Position numbers and translations under genes: made by a program
Notes under the pieces: model-generated
What the model saw: only the letters and a program-made list of their open reading frames with translations
Told to the model about the DNA's origin: nothing
Databases searched by the model: none
NCBI GenBank assembly: GCA_030704615.1
Contig: CM060733.1
Coordinates: 73,472,001 to 73,532,000, forward strand
Origin: Takakia lepidozioides
Lineage: Eukaryota > Streptophyta > Takakiopsida > Takakiales > Takakiaceae
Direction of reading: 5' to 3'
Length of the DNA stretch: 60,000 bases
Shown here: one piece after another, positions 21,931-32,110 of the stretch
How positions within the stretch are numbered: the stretch's first letter is position 1
How the letters are laid out: each line of letters begins with the position of its first letter

Positions 21931-22234
21931 ACCCACCACAGGCTCTCCATAGAATTGAATTTCTGCTTTGGAGTTCGTAGTTTTCACCAGTGTTTCTCTC
22001 TGGGGATTCCCTCCGAATGAAGGAGTGGTTAAGGCAGAGATTGTTTGCTGCGGACAGTGGCTTCAACACCTCCACAGCATCTATCTCATATAGATCGTTG
22101 GTCTCAGGTGCGCCCAGCTCATTGCTTTTTTGGCTTGGAGCGCATACACTTGAAACTGGCATACCAAACCAACTTGAAACCGAATCATACACACCTCTCA
22201 GAATTTCGACTACAAACCCATCCCCAAAATTCTA

Positions 22235-22918
22235 CTACTCTCTGTAATCCAACAGACATTCCCCTTTTTGCCTCGATTGTCCCACCTTTTCGGATTTGAC
22301 TGACCATGAACACAAGAGGACCTCTTGTGTGTGCTGCTTGTGTCTGTAGTCAGGTAATGTCGGATTGGTCAGTGAGAACCACCACAGTGCAGCTGAGCGG
22401 GCAGAGATTGAAACATGGCCTGCTAAGACCAAGCTGACTCTCCCAATAACCTTGTAAACATCAGGAAGAATTATACCAAATTATCATGGTACTAACAGGA
22501 GCCAAGGGCCCACATTTGCAGGATGGACAAACTTCTTCACAGAAAAAGCCACACCTTGCGATTGCGGTTGTCCCACCATCGTGAAGGATCTTGAAAAAAC
22601 TCATGCCAGCTCTGCTCCGTGCTGCAAATTTAGGGCAGAGTCTGATAAGAGGGCAAAACAGGCTAAAATAGGTCGACGAAGAAGGTGCCCTCACCACATT
22701 GTCCTCGACCTTGTGTCATGACCCATGGAGGATTTGACTGACCATGAACCCAAAAGGACCTCTTGTGTGTGCTGCTTGTGTCTGTAGTCAGGTACTGTCG
22801 GATTGGTCTGTGAGAACCACCACGGTGCAGCTGAGCGGGTAGAGATTGAAACACGGCCTGCTAAGACCAAGCTGACTCTCCCAAGAACAGTGAGCTCCCA
22901 GCCGAAACCTTCTCGCAC
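22235..22918 (-). pseudogene. OSB/PDF-like dispersed repeat, two direct copies
   Basis: Two minus-strand copies of the same module lie end to end: 22450-22235 and 22890-22740. They share RVSLVLAG, WWFS, TNPT.PDYRHKQHTQEVLL. Between them (about 22610-22545) is EFFQDPSRWWDNRNRKVW, the OSB-like W-W-D-N-R core, and at 22750-22665 NPPWVMTQGRGQCG. The order P-x-WV ... WWDNR ... recurs in the opposite orientation at 26.4-26.9 kb. Frames are broken. This is likely a captured or multiplied gene fragment rather than a gene. Confidence 0.45.
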
Positions 22919-22984
22919 ACATACCCTAGCGTTTCTAGGGTTGCTTGCTTCAGATGCGAGGTTGCTCCAACTGCGGGCCTCCCA

Positions 22985-23100
22985 TGCATGTTTGCCCTCC
23001 CTCCCTCTCGCTCGCTCGCTCGCTCTAAGTCCCAGCCCTTTCTCTCTCCCTCCCTCCCTCCCTCCCTCCCGCTCGCTCGCTCGCTTGCTCTAAGTCTGTT
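22985..23100. repeat. Tetranucleotide repeats (ctcg)n and (ccct)n
   Basis: Two blocks of ctcgctcgctcg flank a (ctcc)n run. Short-sequence slippage repeat. Confidence 0.9.
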
Positions 23101-23289
23101 CACGGCTACTGTGATGGGCAACTTTTTAAGTTTTTTAACCTTTTTGCAAACCCTATAAGCAACTTTTTGATTTTTTTTTATTTTTTGATTTTTTGGAAAG
23201 GAAACCTCAGCCCCTTGAGGGAGGGGGGGGGATTAACCCCCTTTCATTTATGGGACATGAGACCTATAGGACAATCAACGCCCAACACT

Positions 23290-23345
23290 CCGTCACGAAC
23301 AATCCCACACACGGGGTAGGGTAGCGGGTTTGAACCCCGAACCAC
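23290..23345 (+). repeat. tRNA-like (SINE head) sequence
   Basis: The stretch ggggtagggtagcgggtttgaaccccgaac includes a B-box-like gtttgaacc within a T-arm-like palindrome (cggg ttt gaa ccccg). No full cloverleaf. Probably a SINE or tRNA relic. Confidence 0.35.
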
Positions 23346-23497
23346 CATGGCGACACACTGTGCACTTACCAGCCGATGTGTTTTTTTTTAATCTTCTGCA
23401 CTTTGATTCTTTTTTTTTGTTTTTTTTTAAATTCATTGTAGTGGTCAGAGTCTCCGTTTTTTCAAAATATACATATTCATATATTATAGAAGAAGAA

Positions 23498-23620
23498 GAA
23501 GGTGGACGCGTTGCCGAAGCAAGCGTAACTTATGGTGTCACTTGACCCAGAAGGGCTACTACCTTCCGGTAGGAAGGTGGACACCTTTGTAACAACCAAC
23601 AGGGTGGTTTGAACCCACAA
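23498..23620 (+). mobile_element. Short repeat family, long copy 1
   Basis: About 120 bp almost identical to 48876-48995: ggtggacgcgttgccgaagc, ttatggtgtcacttgaccca, gctact..cttccggtagga, gtaacaaccaacagggtggt, ttgaacccacaa. The core (gccgaagc..gcgtaact..cactt.acc..ggctact) aligns with the 87-bp insert at 15933. It ends in a B-box-like ggtttgaaccc, suggesting a tRNA-derived SINE family. Confidence 0.65.
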
Positions 23621-23639
23621 CCACTCGTGTAAGATGGTA

Positions 23640-24012
23640 TCATATATTATATATATAACCAGAAAAACATGTGTCGACACGTGCAATCATGTAGTGATTC
23701 ATCCATGTGATGATCTGGCAACATGCATTAGAGTGAGAGTCATGAAAACATATGTCCGTCTAGCAATATGCACACGTCATTCCAGTGTAGCCATGACCTT
23801 GACTGGTAGTCATATCCGCCATGCCAATATTCGTGGTCAAACATGTTTGACCTGTGTTGCGTAGAGTCCGGAGTCATGCAGTCGCACATACACCTTCCCC
23901 AAACCTGCATTATGACTTCAAAGGCATTTACGACTGCAAATGGCATTTCTGCCACAAATCTGTCATGACTGCGCACCCATGGGAGTCATAAAAGCCGCAA
24001 TCTATTGTAGTG
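23640..24012 (-). mobile_element. CACTA transposon terminus, diverged copy
   Basis: Read from 24012 downward: cactacaatagattgcggct, then ttatgactccc. The first 20 bp match the terminus at 8440 with one change. The following sequence has the same flavour (catgac, gtcgtaaatgcc, cacgtgtc) but is more diverged. Outside it (24013 on) lies a PHD-gypsy LTR. Confidence 0.55.
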
Positions 24013-24278
24013 ATGGCAGACGCGGTGAGGCTCATATTTCTCGAGTTGAGCCTCCCGCGTCTGGCTATGGCCCCGCACTGTAGATTCCCCAAAGCCTTGG
24101 GGTGCAGTTGGCTTGACTCCAAATTTTATGAGTGATAGTTGAGTTTTATGGTATGTGTGAATTTGCAGTGAGTTCGTGTGAGCTTGTTTCCATTTCATTG
24201 TGGCAGACTAATGTGTGGTGTGCATATGTGTGGATTGGACACCAATATAGTTATGTAGTGATATGTATGCGCATGACA
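24013..24278 (+). mobile_element. PHD-gypsy LTR fragment (plus orientation)
   Basis: 24075-24198 matches the 3' half of the LTR at 30.9-31.05 kb (gattccccaaagccttgggg versus gtccccatagcttgggatgc, then atgagtgatag). It is followed at once by an 80-bp copy of the LTR 5' module (tgtggcagactaatg... to gcgcatgaca at 24278). CACTA transposase coding sequence begins directly after. Confidence 0.6.
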
Positions 24279-24682
24279 ATTTGCAGCCCCTTGTGGATGA
24301 GCTCAAATTGTTGTGGGAAGTTGGTGTGGAGGCATTGGATGGAAGCAGCTCAGTGGGGCAATAAGCATTTCATATGACTTGGCCATCTTGATGTGTTCAA
24401 TCCACGACTTTCCAGCTTATGGGTTGCTACTAGGATGCGCACACGGAGGATACAAGACATGCCCAGCTTGCGGCCCTAATGTTGTTTCCAGGTACTCTAT
24501 ATGCAAGAAAGTTTTGTATCTTGGTCATAGGAGATACTTGCCTACTGTTCATCCCTACATGAATAACTCATCCCACTTTATTGGACATGTAGAACATAGA
24601 GAAGCTCCTATGGTGGTCACTGCAAGTGAGCAATTTGACCGTGCTACAGCCAAAGAGTTGTATCTTGCAAGGGGAGGTGTTT
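24279..24682 (+). pseudogene. CACTA transposase (TNP2, Transposase_21-like) core fragment
   Basis: The plus strand encodes LQPLVDELKLLWEVGVEALD, then (after a frame break) HDFPAYGLLLGCAHGGYKTC, PACG and YLGHRRYLP. P-L-V-x-E-L-x-x-L-W-x-x-G-V, then [ND]-DFPAYG-x-L-x-G, a C-x-x-C and Y-x-GHRR-[FY]-L-P is the order in the plant Transposase_21 / TNP2 domain, the catalytic part of CACTA transposases that acts in the nucleus on the element ends. Only about 130 codons remain. It is flanked on both sides by PHD-gypsy LTR pieces in opposite orientations, so the piece is nested or rearranged. Confidence 0.7.
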
Positions 24683-25935
24683 AGGGCCACAACATACATC
24701 GCTGTCCAACCACACTTCCTAGCATATAGTCCTAGAAAGCCATGCCACAATCGCCCCCCTAGCTGGTGATTAGGTACCTCTAAGACCGGATAGCTTGCTA
24801 GTATCCACCCCAATAAGATCATCGTTTGGTCTTCAATCGCACAAGTCCCAACACTTGAAGTCGATAGATCAAGAAGCCGGGTGCAAACGTAGCCTCATCG
24901 TTAGTCGCCTTCATGCAATCCATGATCTTCAGTTGAGTATCCATGGCATTGAAGCCCCACTAGCTAGACCTTGGATCACTTGTTCACCTCACCATTGTCA
25001 TGCCAACTACCTCTATCCAAGGCATCATGGACACAACCATTCTCCGATAGGAACCTCCTCAAGTGGCGGTGTCAAGCATCCCGTGTGCCACCCCCTTGAG
25101 CATTTGTCACACACCAACATGGTTGCGGCGCCACCAGCATGCCCACATAACATGCAATGCAACCCTGCAGATACCACTGCAAGGTTGGGATCTATCCTCC
25201 CATCCACATGTGGAAGGTGACATGGTGCACAATTGCGCACATGGTCCTTCCATACCATGCCATCTCGACCCTCCAGAATCAACACTCCTGAAGGCAATAC
25301 CTCTCTGACCCTTAGAATCACACGTCCTACTGTGACATCCAAGGTCGTAGGCGCTGTCTGCTGTAAATACACATAGTTCCCAGGGTGGAAACGCCGAACA
25401 CTTGGCCGATATCCCCCTCCACGTGTAGTGGCGTACCTCAATGTGTCTCGGTGTTGGGCAATAGCAAGGTTCTCAAAAGCCATAGGCATGACTCTCTTGA
25501 ACAACTCTGCCCGCTGGGCACATGCTTGTGTCCACACATCCGGATCATCAAGGTTGAGAACTACTGCAGCCTCCATGCGAATAGATGCAGGCAAATTTGG
25601 CTCTCGGCTGAAGAAAAGAAAGTAAGGTGAGAAGGAGGCAAGTGAAGCTTGTTTGCTGAACCTATAGCCCATAGCTAGCCAAGGCAATTGAAGGTCCCAA
25701 TCTCCTAGGTGTCCCTTCTGCAAACCGTACTTGCGCAAACCTCTCTTGACTGTCTGAACAACTCTCTCCGCCAAGCCATCAGCCTCGGGATGATCCCGAG
25801 AAGTAGTGCGGTGATCTATCAAGGCTTGCTCACACAAAGACTGAAACTCCCCCAAGAACTCTCTCCCCTGGTCCGTGAGTATCTCGGCTGGAACACCAAA
25901 ATGGCTAAGCACCCTGGGGGGTGCACTCCTCATTA
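24683..25935 (-). pseudogene. PHD-gypsy copy C: integrase core, C-domain and PHD finger
   Basis: Long minus-strand frame (302 codons, 25933-25025) beginning inside the integrase catalytic core. Visible parts: second catalytic D (ILTDQGREFLGEF), third catalytic E (DHPEADGLAERVVQ), the C-terminal barrel (RRFHPGNYVYLQQ), then DHVRNCAPCHLPHVDGRIDP and a C-terminal PHD finger. The PHD zinc ligands are C-x2-C, C-x2-C, H-x2-C and W-x-C-x2-C. A TGA replaces the residue between the last two cysteines, so the frame stops one residue early. Below it the PPT (ctaggggggcgat) and about 70 bp of LTR (tgtggca...) are present to 24683. The 5' part of the element is missing. The PHD probably reads methylated histone H3 tails (inference). 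Confidence 0.85.
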
Positions 25936-26054
25936 AATGTACCAGCCACGTGCGTGCACAGGAGGGGGTATTTTAAACCCCCCCATGTACAACATTATAC
26001 ATACAGAGGGGGATTTAAAACACCTTAAATATAATTTTACAGGAGGGGGTTGTT

Positions 26055-26148
26055 GAGTTTTAAGGGGTAGTGTAGTGGTAAGAGCAGTGTTTAGGCCGCG
26101 ATGTACCGCGGGATCAAATCGCGGGATCATCCTTTTGTTTGTTTGTTT

Positions 26149-26183
<35 letters not shown>
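26055..26183 (+). mobile_element. tRNA-derived SINE head with T34 tail
   Basis: 26068-26125 resembles a tRNA: A-box-like tagtgtagtggtaagagc, then a T-arm ccgcg-ggatcaaat-cgcgg with a B box gatcaaatc that fits the pol III consensus GWTCRANNC. It is followed by tttg units and a run of 34 T (26150-26183). The anticodon arm and acceptor stem do not form cleanly, so this is not a functional tRNA gene. SINEs with T-rich tails are known in plants. Confidence 0.55.
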
Positions 26184-26364
26184 CTATCCGCGATCTTTCT
26201 CCCCTTCCCTCCCGCAGCTTTCTCTTTTCCCTCTCCTCCTCTTATCTCCTCTCCACTCCTCTCCCGCGTTCGCCTTCCCTTCCGCGGGCTTTCTCTTTTC
26301 CCTCCTCTCCTCTCCCCTCATCTCCACAGGGCATGGTATTCTTCGTGATGTTTACAAGGTTTAG

Positions 26365-26900
26365 AGGAGAGTGAGCTTGGTCTTAGCAGGCCATTTTGTG
26401 GTGGTTTCTCAAAGACCAATCCGACATTACCTGACTACAGACACCAGCAGCACACCGAAGCGATCCTTTTGGGTTGATGGGAGGGCAAATCCTCCATGGG
26501 TCATGACACAAGGTCAAGAACAATGTGGTGAGGGCACCTTATTCTTTGACCTATTTCAGCCTGTCTTGCCCTCTCATCAGAGTCGGCCCTGAATTTGCAG
26601 CACTGAGCAGACCTGGCATGAGTTTTTAGAAGATTGACAATGGTGGGACAACTGCAATCGCAACGTGTGGCGTTTTCTTAAGGTACGATGTGAAGAATTT
26701 TTTCCATCCTGCTATTGCGGGCTCTTGCCTCCTATTAGTACCTGATTTGGTATTCTTCCAGATGTTTATAAGGTTCTTGGGAGAGTCAGCTTGGTCTTAG
26801 CAGGCCGTGCTCAACTGCACCGTGGTGGTTCTCACTGACCAATCCGTTGTTACCTGACTACAGACACAAGTAGGCACACACAAGAGGTCCTCTTTTGAGT
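26365..26900 (+). pseudogene. OSB/PDF-like dispersed repeat, plus-strand copies
   Basis: Two plus-strand copies of the module at 22.2-22.9 kb. The first spans 26365-26680: SLVLAGHFVVVSQRPIRHYL, ANPPWVMTQGQEQCGEG, and a broken WWDN core at 26640-26665. The second starts at 26785 (gagtcagcttggtcttagca) and ends near 26900, where a LINE endonuclease piece begins. Frames are interrupted by stops. Confidence 0.45.
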
Positions 26901-26904
26901 CAGT

Positions 26905-27378
26905 CCAAACCAGGAAGTGGTCAGAGGTACCAATATCAGTTATGTCGATCAACACATTGGCACACTGGGGGAACAATTTTTTGTCCATTATGATATAGTC
27001 CACAATGGAACGTTCCCCAGTTTGGGATTTCTCACGAGTCCACTGCACTTGGTCACCGCTTGTCCTGTTATTCAAGGTCAAAAGATGAAGCTCTTCCAGA
27101 CAGTTAATTAACCGTCTACCATTAGAATTCAGCTCGTCCTCACCAGAAGGCCCAGTGATATCGTCCTGATGGAGCCCTTTGCCCACCCGGGCATTGAAGT
27201 CACCCAATAGCACCACCTGACCTTTGGCAAGGAACGAAGCACAGTCCAGTTTTACATCTTCGAAGGCTTTGTCTGCATCAGCACTAAGGGTCCCCTCTGT
27301 GGGCATGTAAACACAACCCACAAAGAGGTCCTTCGTACTCAAGCCGCCCTTCAGATTCAGTTTTAGCCAGATACTATG
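26905..27378 (-). pseudogene. Orphan LINE endonuclease (EEP) fragment
   Basis: The minus-strand frame encodes VGCVYMPTEG, then VVLLGDFNARVGK and GTSDHFLVW. These are the Y-x-P, G-D-F-N and S-D-H motifs of the exonuclease-endonuclease-phosphatase fold used by non-LTR retrotransposons to nick target DNA. The N-terminal catalytic region and any reverse transcriptase are absent. It is truncated at both ends: one side joins the OSB-like repeat, the other abuts the gypsy RT of the opposite strand at about 27380. It is not close in sequence to the L1-like EEP at 31.5 kb. Confidence 0.75.
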
Positions 27379-27379
27379 C

Positions 27380-28719
27380 TCGTACCTCAAACCCTTCGGC
27401 GGTTCTTGAGGGCTTACAAGAACTGCTTTGCCTTCAGTTTGAAGGACTTAGGAGCACTGAAGGGTCAAGAGATTCGCATTGAATTGGCTACTGCCACGCC
27501 AATCTTTCGGAGACCCTATAGATATAGTGACATGGAGAGGTCCTTGATTCAGATGAGAACTCAGGACCTTTGGGAGGCTGGTTTGGTCGAGCTATCTGGG
27601 GGAGAGTATGCTTCAGCCACAGTGATGCCAGCCAAGAAGGATGTCTATGGCAATTGGACGGAGAGACGTATGTACGGTGATTACCGGCCTGTAAATCGTC
27701 AGACCAAGTCTGATAGGTATGCCATGCCGACACCAGAGGAGATCTTTGATGCCATTGGGCATGCCAAGGTCTTTAGCACTTTGGATTTACGATCCGGATA
27801 TCATCAGTTGCCAATCAAGGAGGCAGATAAGCCGAAGACGGCATTCTGGGGGATCCATGAGCACGGGAAGGATTGCCTATACCAGTGGCGGTTCTTACCA
27901 TTTGGGCTGAAGAACGCTCCGGCAGAGTTTCAGAGAGTCATGGACAGGATTCTAGCAGGGGTGGAGTTTGCTCGGTGCTACATAGATGACATCATCATCT
28001 TTAGTGCTACGGTGGAGGAGCATGAGAGACACCTTCAGGCGGTATTTGAGCGCTTGAGGGCGTACGGATTGAAGTTACATCCCGGGAAGTGCAAGTTTTT
28101 CCACAACCAAATTGAGTATCTGGGTCACATGATATATCCTGGAGGATTGGGGGTACAACAGACTAAGGTAGAGTCCATTGCATAGATTCCACGCCCCATG
28201 GATGTGAGCCGAGTTTGAGCTTTCATGGGGTTAGCAAACTATTATAGACGGTTTGTTAAGGGATTTAGTGCCATTGCAAAAGCTCTAACCAAACTGACCA
28301 AGGTGGACCAGGAGTGGCAGTGGGAAGATGAGCAAGAACAAGCTTTTCAAGAGCTCAAGGCGAGGTTGACCTCGGCGCCCATCTTGAGACGACCTATCAG
28401 GGGGCGTCCTTTTCAGCTGCATACAGATTGGAGCATGCTGGGGCTTGGAGCGGTGCTCACACAGGTGGATGATGAGGGAAGAGAGTTCATAGTGGCTTAT
28501 GCTAGCCGCTCAAACAACGCTGCAGAGACTAAGTATAGCTCATATGAGGGAGAATGCTTAGCTGCAATGTGGGCCGTGGCACACTTCAGGTGCTATCTAT
28601 ATGGCAACCTCTTCACCCTTGTCATGGATCACCAACCACTTAAGTGGTTGATGGAGTCAGACAAGCTTACGGGGAAGCTTGCACGGTGGGCACTCATCCT
28701 TCAAGAGTATGACTTTTAG
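27380..28719 (+). pseudogene. PHD-gypsy copy D: reverse transcriptase and RNase H
   Basis: The most complete copy of the lineage. RT runs from the junction at about 27380: FRRPYRYSDMERSLIQ, VSTLDLRSGYHQ-type box (FSTLDLRSGYHQLPIKEAD), FLPFGLKNAPAEFQ and the active site YIDDIIIF. RNase H (28225-28719) shows the catalytic order D (LHTDWSMLG), E (YEGECLAAMWA), D (VMDHQPLKWL). Two stops (TAG at about 28183, TGA at about 28216) break the RT-RNase H joint, and a TAG at 28717 ends RNase H in YDF-stop-VVHRPN. No gag, protease or 5' LTR is present. The 5' side is truncated against the LINE fragment. Confidence 0.9.
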
Positions 28720-30405
28720 GTTGTGCATCGACCAAATTTGGTCAATCGGGATGCAGATGGGTTGAGTCGCAATCCATGCATGAGCCAGCAGGATGACACT
28801 GGAGCTCGGTGGCATGGTGAGACGGACGAGGAGATGGTGCCCGGATGGCATGCATCTGCATTTCTGTGTATCTTAGCAGCGGAAGGCCAGGTTGGACCTG
28901 CAACAAGGATGACTGTAGATCAAGTGTCGGAGGACCCTGAGGCCAGCAATGAGCAAGGTGGCGCCAAATATATACTTGAGGATTCCGCTGTGTTGGACTA
29001 TCTCCGCACTGGAGACATGGTAGCCATTGTGACTGCCAAAGAGAGGGATCGGATCCTACAACGAGCCAAGAGGTTCATGTGGGAGGGGACACACCTGCTC
29101 CGAGTGTGGGAGGATGGTCGAGTGAGGATTGTGCCTCACCCAACACAGCGGGCACGGTTAGTGCGGCATGCCCATGAGGAGTTGGAGCATTTTGGGGTGC
29201 GACGCACTCATAGTTTACTGCAGGGGCAGTATTGGTGGCGTGGTATGCACACAGAGGTGCAACAATTTGTGGCTAGGTGCATGGTGTATGACAGGGTGCG
29301 TGCTTCATTCAACGCCCCTACTCCACAATTGCATCCTCTTCCGATCATGGGATTGGGCTATAGGTGGAGCCTCGACTTCGCAGGGCCGTTATCACTGACC
29401 ATGCGCCACAACAAGTACGTGTTGGTGATGGTAGAGCACTTCTCCAAGTGGATCGAGTTGGTTCCATTGCCTGATAAGGCTAGTGAGGGAGCTGCGTATG
29501 CATTCTTGGATTGTGTACTTAGCTGATTTCGGTGCTCTAGCTGAGGTACTCACGGACCGAGGGAGAGAGAGTTTTTGGGGGAGTTTCAGGCTTTGTGTGA
29601 CAAGGCCTTGGTAGACCACCGCACCATTTCTCGGGATCATCCTGAGGCCGATGGCTTGGCAGAGAGGGTTGTTCAGACAATAAAGAGGGGTTTGCGCAAG
29701 TATGGCTTGCAGAAGGGACACCTAGGAGATTGGGACCTTCAGTTACCCTGGTTAGCCATGGGCTACAGGTTCAGCAAGCAAGCATCACTTGCCTCCTTCT
29801 CACCATACTTTCTTCTCTATGGCCGAGAGCCGGATTTGCCTACATCCATTCGTAGAGAAGCTGCTACAGTTCTTAACCTTGATGATCCGGACATGTGGGC
29901 ACGTGCATGTGATCAGCGTGCAGAGTTGTTCAAGAAAGTCATGCCCATGGCTTTCGAGAATCTTGCATCGTGATACGTTGAGGTATGCTACCATACGTGG
30001 TGGGGGCTATCGTCCTGGGATCCGGAGATTTAACCCTGGTGACTATGTTTATCTGCAGCAGACTGCTCTACGACCTTGGATGTGACTGCAGGGACGTGTT
30101 ATTTTGAGGTTCGAGAGGTATTGCCCTCAGGCGTCTTGATCTTGGAGGGTCGGGATGGAATAACTAGAAGGACCATGTGCGTAATTGTGCGCCATGTCAC
30201 CTTCCGAATGTCGATGGCAAGGATTGACCCAAACCTGGCAGTGGTACCTGCAAGTTTGAGGTGCATGTTGTGTGGGTCTGCTAGAGGGGCAGCCACCATG
30301 CTGGTGTGTGATCGATGCTCTAGAGGTTGGCATATGGGATGTTTGACTCCACCTCTTGAGATGGTTCCTGATGGGGATTGGTTATGTCTGCATTGCATTG
30401 GATAG
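28720..30405 (+). pseudogene. PHD-gypsy copy D: integrase and C-terminal PHD finger
   Basis: Continues the pol of 27.4 kb. A linker follows the RNase H stop, then the HHCC domain (HAHEELEHFGVRRTH ... CMVYDRV, second Cys changed to Tyr), the catalytic core (WSLDFAGPLSLTMRHNKYV for D1, TDRGRE for D2 after a frameshift at about 29525-29575, DHPEADGLAERVVQ for E), and the C-domain (broken near 29970). The frame reopens at about 30076 and ends with a full PHD finger: CMLCGSARGAATMLVCDRCS, RGWHMGC, DWLCLHC, then stop at 30405. All eight zinc ligands are present. Integrase joins element cDNA to host DNA. A PHD finger at its tail, in the place where chromoviruses carry a chromodomain, suggests targeting to histone marks (inference). 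Confidence 0.85.
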
Positions 30406-30663
30406 TGGGAGTGGATACAACCATGGAAGGCTAACAAGAAATGCAAGGCCAAGCTACTAGGAGCCTGAACACACGAGATCCTGGCTCAAGTTCACAGATT
30501 GCAAGACGACGACTTAACGATGGGGCTACTCTTGTACCCGGCCTCTTGGTCTATAGAGTTGAGTAAAATAGGGACAGTGATAGAGGACTTAGTACGGCTG
30601 TGGCTATTACATCTTGTAGCTATATGGAGTTAGAAAGACCTATCCACCAGCTAGGGGGGCGAT

Positions 30664-31136
30664 TGTGGCAGACTACTTTATTGTCCATATATGTGTGGTG
30701 TAGTTTGGACAGCGATGTAGTTGTGTAGCGATACGTATGCGCACAACAGCTCTCAAGTTAAATAAACATAGTGTGAAACTAACTAGAACAAAGCTAGTTA
30801 TTTGTATTTAACACTTGGATTTAGTTCAAGTGTTAAGTCAGGTGTCAAGTTTAGCTTAAAACCTGAACCATCTTATCTTTAGGGAGAATAGGATGTTGTG
30901 GGGTGGAGTCCCCATAGCTTGGGATGCCCCTGGCTCGACTCTTAGTTTAACGAGTGATGGTGTTGTATTTCATGTCCTTGACTAGGCATGAAATCCCCCC
31001 TGGCAAAAAAAGGCACGTTCCTCCTGTCCATGAAGTTTAGTTTTCAATCATTGTGGCAGACTACTTTATTGTCCATATATGTGTGGTATAGTTTGGACAA
31101 CGATGTAGTTGTGTAACGATACGTATGCGCACGACA
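30664..31136 (+). mobile_element. PHD-gypsy 3' LTR with repeated 85-bp end module
   Basis: A polypurine tract (ctaggggggcgat) ends at 30663. The LTR starts tgtggcagactactttattg. The first 85 bp (30664-30748, ending gcacaaca) recur at 31052-31136 (ending gcacgaca). The same 85-bp module occurs at 19542-19626 and a shortened copy at 24199-24278. Either the LTR is bounded by the module at both ends, or a truncated second LTR follows at 31052. LINE sequence begins shortly after 31136. Confidence 0.6.
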
Positions 31137-31384
31137 GACTTCTTTCCAAAGGGGATTCAAATCCAAACTATCTCCATATCTAGGGTCCCTTCTGACCAGT
31201 TTCAGCCTGTGCCTGCCGGCCCTCAACCTCTAACCATTAGAGGGATTTTTATTCAAGTTTGCAAAAAGAGCCAAAAGCCCCTGGATCCATTTGTATGGGT
31301 CACTTCCTCGAGGCCCCGCCATCGCGGAGTTCATTTCTCATACCGATATACTAGGCCATCAAATCCTACCTTAATCACCTCATG

Positions 31385-32110
31385 ATACTTAATCTCCACT
31401 CCTGGACATCCAGAGCCTAGGAGCGGACTCAACGTCCCTTAAAAGGGTCAAAAATAAAAATTGGCTCGCAAACTTCCTTTCAAACGATTCAGTGATTTTC
31501 CTGCAAGAGCACAAACTAGATCAGCTTAAAATAGATAGTCTGACTGACCACATGTGGCCTCTAGCCAATGCTCTGTGGAAACCTACGTTGGAGGGTACAA
31601 GGGGGGGGAATGCAATTCTTTTGTCCCCCTCCCTTCAACCATATCTTTCTGTAGACTCCATTTGGCTCCCAGGAAGACTCCAATTTCGCTCTCTCACCCT
31701 TCCCAACAATTCACGCACCATAGGACTAGTGAATATCTATGCGCCAAACACTTCAGCTGAACGATCTGAATTCTGGTCAACTCTAAACACCAAAATGAGG
31801 GACCAGCCTGCAATTGGCAGCTGGATTTTATCGGGTGACCTTAACGTGTGAAGCCCGCAGGATAGAAGGGATTCAACCCCAATCCATAAGAGATGGATCA
31901 ATGGTTCTCATGTATGCAAAACTATAGGCTGGCGGAGGCCATGGCCAGGCTTTGGGCCTACAATTCACTTGGACCAACAATAGAACTCTTGCAGATCTCT
32001 ACATGGCGCATCTCGACAGAACCTATATCTCCCTTGACCTGGTTCAACGCTCAAGAAGGCTCCCTCAGGAACCAATCCCTTTAGGATTCGACCATGCTCT
32101 GATCTATTTG
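31385..32110 (+). pseudogene. L1-like LINE ORF2: EEP endonuclease region
   Basis: The plus strand encodes SVIFLQEHKL, GLVNIYAPNTSAERSEFW and WILSGDLNV, then (after frame changes) LGPTIELLQ-type and LGFDHALIYL. These correspond to the E-H, N-I-Y-A-P, G-D-L/F-N and D-H steps of the apurinic-like endonuclease of plant L1 elements. Several stops and frameshifts, including a TGA directly after GDLNV, show it is dead. It runs in the same orientation into the reverse transcriptase that follows. Confidence 0.8.

Noticed and set aside
26060-26130. Functional tRNA gene
   Set aside because: The acceptor and anticodon stems do not pair properly. Only the T-arm and the pol III boxes are good.
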